Positions 5,437-10,808 of a stretch of DNA of 10,808 nt are shown piece after piece. The stretch lies in the NCBI GenBank assembly GCA_041655035.1, contig JBAZCN010000122.1, forward strand, positions 1-10,808, given 5' to 3'. The notes beneath the pieces are model-generated. The model was not told the origin of the DNA, did not search any database, and was given only the letters and a program-made list of their open reading frames with translations. Source of the stretch: NAT127 sp041655035. GTDB lineage: Bacteria; Pseudomonadota; Gammaproteobacteria; Pseudomonadales; Porticoccaceae. Position 1 is the first letter of the stretch. Every line of letters begins with the position of its first letter. The position numbers were made by a program, and so were the translations under genes.

Positions 5437-6594
5437 ATGAGCTATTCCATCGAACCCTTGTTTCAACCCTTCGACCTCGGGCCACTCACTCTGGGCAGCC
5501 GCATCGTCATGTCGCCCATGACCCGCAGCTTTTCACCCCAGGGGGTGCCCGGGCAGAACGTCGCGGACTATTACCGGCGCCGCGCCGAGGCCGATGTGGG
5601 CCTGATCATCACCGAAGGCGTGGGTATCGACCACCCCTCCGCCATCGGCGGAGGCCCTGGCGCCCTCGGCGAGGAGAATATCCCGATGATGTTCGGCGAC
5701 GCGGCCCTGGCCGGATGGAGGAAAGTGGTCGACGGTGTGCACAGCGCCGGCGGGCTGATCATGCCCCAACTGTGGCACATGGGGGTGATGCGCACTCCCG
5801 GCACCGGGCTTTACAAGGACGCCCCGTCGCTGCGCCCGTCCGGCCTGTGGGGCCCGGAGGGCAAGGCCATGCTGCCGCCGGACTATCTGGAACAGATGCT
5901 GCCGCCCACGCAAGCCATGACCGAATCAGTCATTGCCGACATTATCGCCGCCTATGCCCGCAGCGCCGTCAATGCCAAGGCCGTGGGTTTCGACGGTATC
6001 GCCATCCACGGCGCCCACGGCTATCTGATCGACACTTTTTTCTGGTCCGAGACCAACAAGCGCACGGACCGCTGGGGCGGCGATATCGCCGGCCGGGCGC
6101 GGTTCGGCGTCGAAGTGGTCAAGGCCATTCGCGCGGCCGTCGGCCCGGAGCTGCCCATCGTGCTGCGCTGGTCGCAGTGGAAGCAGCAGGATTACGACGC
6201 CCGGCTCGCCCGCAACCCGGCGGAGCTGGAAGCCCTGCTGTGCCCGCTGGCGGACGCCGGGGTCGACCTGTTCGACACGTCCACCCGGGTGTTTTCCCGC
6301 CCCGCCTTCGAGGATGGGCAAACCACCCTTGCCGGTTGGGCCCGCAAGGTCACCGGCAAGCCCTCGATGGCGGTGGGCGGCATCGGCCTGTCGAAGGACC
6401 TGCAAAGTTCGTTCGCCGGCGGCACCGTCCCCGTCAACAATCTCGACCAGGCGATGGCGCTGTTCGAAGCCGGTGAGTTCGACCTGCTGGCGGTCGGCCG
6501 CTCCCTGCTGATGGACCCCCGGTGGGCGATCAAGGCCCGACGCAACGAGGCGTTCGATGCCTTCGACCTGGAGCTTTATGGCAAGCTTTACTGA
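5437..6594 (+). CDS. NADH:flavin oxidoreductase, Old Yellow Enzyme family
   Basis: The product is a 385-residue FMN-dependent ene-reductase-type protein made of a single TIM barrel. Landmarks: MSPMTR at residues 25-30; QLWHMG at 111-116; substrate-anion motif HGAHGYL at 191-197 with the H191/H194 pair and Y196; NKRTDRWGG at 207-215; the flavin-phosphate region near VGGIG (313-317) and VGRSLLMDPRW at 353-363. No C-terminal FeS or FAD/NAD domain is present, so it is the short OYE type and not the 2,4-dienoyl-CoA reductase type. ATG 5437 was chosen over an in-frame TTG at 5422; the ribosome site, GCAGAG, is weak. It follows the SDR gene by 30 bp and its end overlaps the regulator gene. Reduction of an alpha,beta-unsaturated ketone or lactone intermediate is the expected role. 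Confidence 0.95.
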   Translation: MSYSIEPLFQPFDLGPLTLGSRIVMSPMTRSFSPQGVPGQNVADYYRRRAEADVGLIITEGVGIDHPSAIGGGPGALGEENIPMMFGDAALAGWRKVVDGVHSAGGLIMPQLWHMGVMRTPGTGLYKDAPSLRPSGLWGPEGKAMLPPDYLEQMLPPTQAMTESVIADIIAAYARSAVNAKAVGFDGIAIHGAHGYLIDTFFWSETNKRTDRWGGDIAGRARFGVEVVKAIRAAVGPELPIVLRWSQWKQQDYDARLARNPAELEALLCPLADAGVDLFDTSTRVFSRPAFEDGQTTLAGWARKVTGKPSMAVGGIGLSKDLQSSFAGGTVPVNNLDQAMALFEAGEFDLLAVGRSLLMDPRWAIKARRNEAFDAFDLELYGKLY

Positions 6595-7273
6595 TCCGGC
6601 GATCGGGCTCGGGCGGCTGGCGACCCCTGTCACCCTCAACCGGGCGGTGGCCGTCCAGCTGCGGGAAGCCATCGTCAGCGGTGAGCTTGCCCCCGGCTCA
6701 TTGCTCAAGGATGGGGAGGTCGCCCGCCAACTGGGGCTCAGCGCCACGCCGGTACGTGAGGCTCTGGTCCAATTGGCGGCGGAGGGCCTGGTGCAGATCG
6801 AGCCCAACCGCCTCAAGCGGGTGGCGCCGATCGACCACCAGCTCATGGTGGAGCTGCTCCAGGTGCAGAATGAACTCTGGGCCCTGGGGTATGCCTGGGG
6901 TGCGCCGCGCATCGGCCCGGCGGAGCTGGAGCAACTGCGCCATATCAGCGCCGTCCACCACGACGCCATAGCCCGCGCCGATCCGCGGGCAGCCGTCGCC
7001 GCCGCCCACGCCTTCCACCTGGTGCTGATGGAAGCGTCGGGCAACCGCGAACTGGTGCGGGTATCGGTGGATCGCCTGCCGCTGATCCAACGCTATGTAC
7101 TGCTGTTCGCGCCGACCATCATTTCGGCGGAGATGGCCGACCAGCACGGCCGGATGTTGCAGGCGCTGGAGGCGGGCGACGTGCCCACCGCCACGGCCAT
7201 CTTCAATGCCATCAGCGCCGACCTGCTCGGCGTTGCCGAACACTTGCGCGACGCCGAACGGCGGGACAGCTGA
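6578..7273 (+). CDS. GntR family transcriptional regulator, FCD (FadR) subfamily
   Basis: A 231-residue regulator. The N-terminal winged helix-turn-helix spans about residues 20-83 with the typical text VARQLGLSATPVREAL at 48-63. The C-terminal all-helical FCD ligand domain contains FHLVLMEASGN (146-156), including its conserved His, and a later QH (189-190), as expected for the metal/ligand-binding residues. ATG 6578 has GGAG 5 nt upstream; an in-frame ATG at 6557 lies deeper in the preceding gene and lacks a good site. The start overlaps the flavoenzyme gene by 17 bp, so translation is probably coupled and the regulator is made with the enzymes. FCD regulators generally bind small organic acids as effectors and repress neighbouring catabolic genes; control of this cluster is therefore likely. 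No convincing terminator follows. Confidence 0.94.
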   Translation: MASFTDPAIGLGRLATPVTLNRAVAVQLREAIVSGELAPGSLLKDGEVARQLGLSATPVREALVQLAAEGLVQIEPNRLKRVAPIDHQLMVELLQVQNELWALGYAWGAPRIGPAELEQLRHISAVHHDAIARADPRAAVAAAHAFHLVLMEASGNRELVRVSVDRLPLIQRYVLLFAPTIISAEMADQHGRMLQALEAGDVPTATAIFNAISADLLGVAEHLRDAERRDS

Positions 7274-7331
7274 AGAAAAACGCCCCGCCCCCCGCTGTCT
7301 GCCAAGTCTGTGTTCACCCGCGCCGCTCATC

Positions 7332-7346
7332 GCGCCATCCTGGCGC
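7332..7346. other. Small perfect hairpin between convergent genes
   Basis: GCGCCA-TCC-TGGCGC forms a 6-bp stem with a 3-nt loop in the 124-bp gap between the regulator (rightward) and an SDR gene (leftward). There is no T-run beside it on either strand, although the minus strand does reach GGGGCGTTTTTC about 40 nt further on (7294-7283). It may contribute to ending transcription from either side, but the evidence is thin. Confidence 0.25.
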
Positions 7347-7397
7347 CGGGCGCGGTGCAGTGGCGGAGGTTCGCCTTCCCGGTCGCGGCGATGGACC

Positions 7398-8237
7398 CTA
7401 GATGCCCACCAGCCTTTCGCTTTTCTCCCACAGCCGCCGGGCGATTTCCACATCGCGGGTGGCCGGATGGGGCTCCGCCGGCTTGCAGTCGGCGTAATAA
7501 CCGCCGGTCCGGCCTTCCACCTCCGGCGACGCGGCGAGGTAGATATTGGTCAGCGCGCCCTGTTCCGGGGTTTTCAGCAGCGGTGCGGCGAATTTGTAGA
7601 AGATCCGGGTTACCGTCGCCTCGTTGCCGAAGTTGGAGCGGATGGTGCCGGGGTGGAGGGCGTTGGAGGTGATGGCGGTGCCGGCGAGACGCCGTGCCAG
7701 TTCGTCGCTGAACAGGATGTTGGCGAATTTCGAGCGGCTGTAGGTATTGATGGGCTTGATCTTTTCCGACATCAGGTCGTCGATGTCGAATAGCGGCTTG
7801 AATTTGTGTGCCACCGAGGCGACGTTCACCACCCGCGCTGTGGGCGCGGCTTTCAGTTTGTCGAGCAGCAGGTGGGTGAGCAGGAATGGCGCCAGATGAT
7901 TGACGGCGAAGATCATCTCGTAACCGTCTTGCGACACCTCCCGGACCGTGGAGGCGGCGCGCCCGGCGTTGTTGACCAGCACGTCGAGGCGGGGGACGCT
8001 GTCGCCGACCTGCCTGGCGAGGTCGCGCACCGCGCCGAGGGAGGCGAAATCGCCCTGGATGAAGCGCACGGTCTTGCCGGTCTGGCGCTCGATCTCCGCC
8101 ACGGCATGGCGGCCCTTGTCGGCGCTGCGGCCGTGGATGACGACTTCGGCGCCCTGGCGCACCAGTTCCCTGGCGGTGATCAGGCCGATCCCGTCGGAGG
8201 CGCCGGTCACCAGGCAGATTTTGTCTTGCATCACCAT
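7398..8237 (-). CDS. SDR family oxidoreductase, retinol dehydrogenase/WWOX-like
   Basis: A 279-residue SDR resembling the retinol dehydrogenase and protochlorophyllide-reductase-like branch. TGASDGIG is at residues 11-18, R37 in HGRS indicates NADP(H), NNAG is at 89-92, and the catalytic residues are N113, S141, Y166 and K170 (YSRSK). HPGTIRSNFG at 195-204 is the diagnostic post-catalytic stretch of this branch. Three ATGs lie in frame at 8243, 8237 and 8231. The AGGAG site is only 1 nt from the first and about 7 nt from the second, so 8237 is preferred. It follows the aldehyde dehydrogenase gene by 48 bp on the same strand, presumably as one operon. A plausible role is interconversion of a primary alcohol and the aldehyde used by that enzyme, but no substrate is shown. 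Confidence 0.93.
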   Translation of the reverse strand: MVMQDKICLVTGASDGIGLITARELVRQGAEVVIHGRSADKGRHAVAEIERQTGKTVRFIQGDFASLGAVRDLARQVGDSVPRLDVLVNNAGRAASTVREVSQDGYEMIFAVNHLAPFLLTHLLLDKLKAAPTARVVNVASVAHKFKPLFDIDDLMSEKIKPINTYSRSKFANILFSDELARRLAGTAITSNALHPGTIRSNFGNEATVTRIFYKFAAPLLKTPEQGALTNIYLAASPEVEGRTGGYYADCKPAEPHPATRDVEIARRLWEKSERLVGI

Positions 8238-8285
8238 TGTCATTCTCCTCTCGTTATCAAATGGCGTGTGCCACTTTGCGCGGAC

Positions 8286-9776
8286 TCAGCCAGCGGGGAA
8301 GCCGATAGCCTTGATTTCGGTGTACTCGTTGTAGCCTTCCTCGCCCCATTCGCGACCCAGCCCGGAGCGTTTGTAGCCGCCAAACGGCATATCGGGGTGG
8401 AAGCCTCCGGGGCCCATATTGATCTGAACCTGGCCGGTACGCATTTTCAGCGCCATTTCGAAGGCGGTGCCTTTATCCTCGGAGATGATGGCGCCGCCGA
8501 GGCCGTAATCGCTTTCGTTGGCCAGCCGGATGGCCTCGGCATCATCGTCGAAGCCGATCACCGCGGCGATGGGGCCGAAGACTTCACGCTGGCCGAGATG
8601 GCTGTGGTTGGCCACGTCATCGAAGATGGTGGGCTCGAAGAAAAAGCCTTTCTCCAGTCCGGCGGGACGCTTGCCGCCGAGCACCAGGCGAGCGCCCTCG
8701 TCGAGGGCGCGGCGACAGAAATCGGCGGTGCGCTGGCGGGCGGCCTCGCGGATCAGCGGCCCCATGAAGGTCTCGGGGTGGTGGGGGTCGCCGACTTTCA
8801 GCGCCGCCACGGCGGTGCTCAGGGCGTCGACGAAAGCGCCGCGGACACGGTTGTCCACCAGCATCCGGGTGGTCATCGAGCAACCCTGGCCGGCCTGGAA
8901 GACGAAGCCGAACAGGCCGGCCAGGACCGCCTTCTGCAGATCGGCGTCGTGGCGGATGATCAGTGGCGACTTGCCGCCGAGTTCGAGGTGGACCTTTTTG
9001 AGTGTCGGCGCGGCCTGGGCCATCACTTGGGCGCCGACGGTATCGGAGCCGGTGAAGGTGACCATATCGACCCGCGGATCGCCGCTCATCATCTGGCCGA
9101 CCTCAGGGCCGCCGGTGACGATATTGAACACGCCGGGCGGGAGGTCGAGCGCGGCGACCAGTTCGGCGATCAGCATGGTCTGCAGCGGCGTGTAGGGCGA
9201 AGGCTTGAGCACCACCGTGTTGCCGGCGGCCATGGCCGGCACCGCTTTCATCAGGCCGAGCAGGAATCCGGAGTTGTAGGGCGTGATGGCCGACACCACG
9301 CCGATGGGATCGCGGGTGGTGACGCCGCCGCCCAGCGAACGGCGGCCGTCGGGCTGAGGGCGCGTCATCATCTTCAGAGACTTCATCGGGTCCCTGCGCG
9401 CTGTGGCGACGAACACCGGCATCTGGGTGGACAGCAGGTCGAACTGCATCTCGCACTGCATGCGGGTGAAGCCCATCTCAAGCTGCATCAGGGCGATGGC
9501 CTGCTCCCGCCGCCCGGTGACCAGGTCGAACAGCTGCTGCATCTTGTCGGCGCGGACCTCGCGGCTGGCGCCGGGCCAGGGGCCGCGGTCGAAGGCCGTG
9601 CGGGCGGCGGCGAGCGCCTGCCCGGCATCGGCGACACCGCCGAGCGGAGCGCGGCCGACGACCTGCTCGGTGGCGGGGCTGATCACGTCCTCCTGTCCAC
9701 CGCTGGCGGGCTGCCAGCGACCGTTGATGTACAGATCGCCATACACGGTTTCGAGTGCTGTGGTCGCGGAAGTCAT
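8286..9776 (-). CDS. Aldehyde dehydrogenase family protein
   Basis: A full-length 496-residue NAD(P)-dependent aldehyde dehydrogenase. Catalytic C299 lies in GQGCSMTTR (296-304), general base E265 in ELGGKSP (265-271), N168 in TPYNSG, cofactor K191 in VLKPSP, the second glycine motif FTGSDTVG at 241-248, and EVFGP at 398-402. The oxyanion Asn is preceded by Tyr where most relatives have Trp (PWN). The closing FGGYKRSGLGRE is standard. The start at 9776 has AAGGAA 6 nt upstream. It is the first gene of the leftward pair with the SDR at 7398-8237. It would oxidise an aldehyde, formed in the pathway, to an acid; the sequence does not tell which. Methionine-rich text around residues 100-137 is a noticeable local feature. 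Confidence 0.96.
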   Translation of the reverse strand: MTSATTALETVYGDLYINGRWQPASGGQEDVISPATEQVVGRAPLGGVADAGQALAAARTAFDRGPWPGASREVRADKMQQLFDLVTGRREQAIALMQLEMGFTRMQCEMQFDLLSTQMPVFVATARRDPMKSLKMMTRPQPDGRRSLGGGVTTRDPIGVVSAITPYNSGFLLGLMKAVPAMAAGNTVVLKPSPYTPLQTMLIAELVAALDLPPGVFNIVTGGPEVGQMMSGDPRVDMVTFTGSDTVGAQVMAQAAPTLKKVHLELGGKSPLIIRHDADLQKAVLAGLFGFVFQAGQGCSMTTRMLVDNRVRGAFVDALSTAVAALKVGDPHHPETFMGPLIREAARQRTADFCRRALDEGARLVLGGKRPAGLEKGFFFEPTIFDDVANHSHLGQREVFGPIAAVIGFDDDAEAIRLANESDYGLGGAIISEDKGTAFEMALKMRTGQVQINMGPGGFHPDMPFGGYKRSGLGREWGEEGYNEYTEIKAIGFPAG

Positions 9777-9792
9777 GGGTTGTTCCTTATTG

Positions 9793-9801
9793 TATTTATA
9801 G
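9793..9801. promoter_or_regulatory. TATTTATAG motif before the aldehyde dehydrogenase gene, shared with the P450 promoter region
   Basis: TATTTATAG occurs here, 17 bp upstream of the aldehyde dehydrogenase start, and again at 2611-2619, 26 bp upstream of the P450 start, in the same orientation relative to the leftward genes. Read on the minus strand it is CTATAAATA, which contains the -10-like hexamer TATAAA. No good -35 is visible at either place. It may be a promoter element or half of an operator common to both leftward groups. The flanking TGTATTTATAGTGTA adds a second TGTA, but the symmetry is poor. Confidence 0.3.
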
Positions 9802-9923
9802 TGTATTTGTCGCCCGCCCCGGTTCGCCGGGTGAAGAGTGGCAGGGGCAACGGTGCCGGTAGCGGATTCTAGCGGTTTTGCGCCGGGCCAGATACCTCCC
9901 CGCCACGGCCGGTGGGGATCCAG

Positions 9924-10577
9924 TCATGCCTTGCGGGTGATCTTGGGCTTGTTGCGGTTTGGGTAGCAGGTGCGGCAGATATCGCAACGGGTGCCGTCGC
10001 AGCCGCGAGCCGAGCAAAACTCCCGGCCGTAGTAGATGATCTGCAGGTGCAGAGCGTTCCACTTGTCGCGGGGGAACAGGGCCTTCAGGTCTTTTTCCGT
10101 CTGGACGACGTTCTTGCCGGTGGACAGCCCCCAGCGCTGGGCCAGCCGGTGGATATGGGTGTCGACCGGAAAGGCCGGTTCGCCGAAGGCCTGGGCCATC
10201 ACCACGCTGGCGGTCTTGTGGCCGACGCCGGGGAGTCGTTCGAGGGCGTGGATGTCGGCCGGCACTTCGCCGCCGTGCTCCTCCAGCAGGATGTGGGACA
10301 GCCGGGAAATCGCCTTGGATTTCTGCGGCGCGAGGCCACAGGGCTTGATGATGCGATGAATCTCCTCGACCGGCACTGCCGCCATGTCGGCGGGATTGTC
10401 GGCAAGGGCAAAGAGCGCCGGGGTGACCTTGTTGACCCGTTCATCGGTGCACTGGGCGGAAAGCAGCACCGCTACCAACAGGGTGTACGGGTCCTTGTGA
10501 TGGAGGGGAATGGGCGGTTCGGGGTAGAGCTCCCCAAGCCGTCGGAGAATAAACGCGGCGCGGTCTTTCTTCAGCAT
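9924..10577 (-). CDS. nth: Endonuclease III, DNA glycosylase/AP lyase
   Basis: A base-excision repair enzyme that removes oxidised pyrimidines and cuts at abasic sites. The 217-residue length matches the family (E. coli 211). The helix-hairpin-helix LPGVGHKTA (115-123) provides catalytic K121, and VDTHIHR (138-144) provides D139, each one position after E. coli K120 and D138. The Fe-S loop is odd: cysteines are at 188, 193, 198, 201 and 204. C188, C198 and C204 match E. coli C187, C197 and C203, but no Cys is at the position of C194; C193 or C201 may substitute. The ribosome site is weak. The gene lies 43 bp downstream of the aminotransferase gene, with a 16-codon open frame bridging the two. 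It is housekeeping and presumably unrelated to the catabolic cluster. Confidence 0.93.
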   Translation of the reverse strand: MLKKDRAAFILRRLGELYPEPPIPLHHKDPYTLLVAVLLSAQCTDERVNKVTPALFALADNPADMAAVPVEEIHRIIKPCGLAPQKSKAISRLSHILLEEHGGEVPADIHALERLPGVGHKTASVVMAQAFGEPAFPVDTHIHRLAQRWGLSTGKNVVQTEKDLKALFPRDKWNALHLQIIYYGREFCSARGCDGTRCDICRTCYPNRNKPKITRKA

Positions 10578-10621
10578 GGCTGTTTCAACATGGTTGCCAG
10601 TCCGTTACAGGTTTCGTCCAT
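10571..10621 (-). other. 16-codon open frame bridging the aminotransferase and nth genes
   Basis: The frame MDETCNGLATMLKQPC starts in the aminotransferase stop codon (TAATG) and stops at TGA within the first codons of nth (ATGCTGA). Both junctions overlap, so ribosomes could pass from one gene to the next. No clear Shine-Dalgarno site precedes it. It may equally be chance; I do not claim a peptide product. Confidence 0.2.
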
Positions 10622-10808
10622 TACAGGCTTTCCACCACCGCGCGGATGCGCCGGGCGGCGGCGATGCATTCGTCGACCTCGGCCACCAGGGCGAGACGTA
10701 CGCGGTTGGCGCCGGGATTGCCGGTCGCGGTATCGCGGGCGAGGAAGCTGCCGGGCACCACCTGGATATTGGCGTCGCGGTACAGTGCCCGGGCAAAGTA
10801 CCGCGACG
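10621..10808 (-). CDS. dapC: Aminotransferase C-terminus, probably succinyldiaminopimelate transaminase; 5' part outside window
   Basis: The last 61 residues and stop codon of a fold-type I, PLP-dependent aminotransferase are visible; the rest lies beyond the right edge. The stretch VPGSFLARD followed by NPGANRVRLALVA is characteristic of the C-terminal domain, with the Arg of NRVRLAL expected to bind the substrate carboxylate. This text resembles proteobacterial DapC, which makes N-succinyl-LL-diaminopimelate for lysine and peptidoglycan synthesis; related alanine- or aspartate-type aminotransferases cannot be excluded from so short a piece. It ends just before nth on the same strand. Confidence 0.75.
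   Translation of the reverse strand, partial: SRYFARALYRDANIQVVPGSFLARDTATGNPGANRVRLALVAEVDECIAAARRIRAVVESL

Noticed and set aside
7806..9872. 688-codon open frame on the plus strand, antisense to the aldehyde dehydrogenase and SDR genes
   Set aside because: Both opposite genes carry complete catalytic motifs. The plus-strand product has no recognisable domain and low-complexity composition, so it is a GC-driven shadow.
1..10808. tRNA or rRNA genes
   Set aside because: All intergenic gaps are short and none shows a tRNA cloverleaf arrangement or rRNA-like text.

Overview
This is a GC-rich, gene-dense bacterial stretch. Protein style, good Shine-Dalgarno sites and a dapC-like/nth pair at the right edge suggest a proteobacterium, probably a gammaproteobacterium; this is inferred from gene resemblance, not from a marker gene. 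Most of the window (about 1-9800) is an accessory oxidative catabolism cluster. The right end (about 9924-10808) is housekeeping: endonuclease III and the C-terminal end of a probable succinyldiaminopimelate/alanine-type aminotransferase.

Layout. A leftward group reads P450 (1362-2585), then a SnoaL-like/NTF2-fold protein (816-1331), then a short-chain dehydrogenase (SDR) cut by the left edge (1-580). A 193-bp divergent promoter region (2586-2778) separates it from a rightward group: a beta-hydroxyacid-dehydrogenase-like oxidoreductase (2779-3627), SDR (3788-4576), SDR (4588-5406), Old Yellow Enzyme-type flavin oxidoreductase (5437-6594) and a GntR/FCD-type regulator (6578-7273) that overlaps the flavoenzyme gene. 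A second leftward pair, aldehyde dehydrogenase (8286-9776) then SDR (7398-8237), converges on the regulator. After 147 bp come nth and the dapC-like gene, also leftward.

How the genes may work together (inference). The P450 is strikingly P450cam-like: catalytic residues fall at the same numbers as in P450cam (D251, T252, E287, R290, R299, C357). The Tyr that holds camphor is Trp here, so the substrate is probably another alicyclic or terpenoid-like compound. A P450 hydroxylation, several SDR alcohol/ketone steps, an enoate/enone reduction by the flavoenzyme, a dehydratase/isomerase-type step by the SnoaL-like protein and an aldehyde oxidation would make a coherent ring-catabolism route. The GntR/FCD protein is the only regulator seen. 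No ferredoxin or ferredoxin reductase for the P450 lies in the window.

Non-coding structure is unusually rich: a 21-bp tandem repeat (596-679, with diverged copies beyond), a perfect 14-bp-arm hairpin (753-786), a perfect 30-bp inverted repeat made of nested REP-like hairpins inside the rightward group (3649-3727), and an AT-rich palindrome in the divergent promoter (2615-2632). An adjoining 9-mer recurs in front of the aldehyde dehydrogenase gene.
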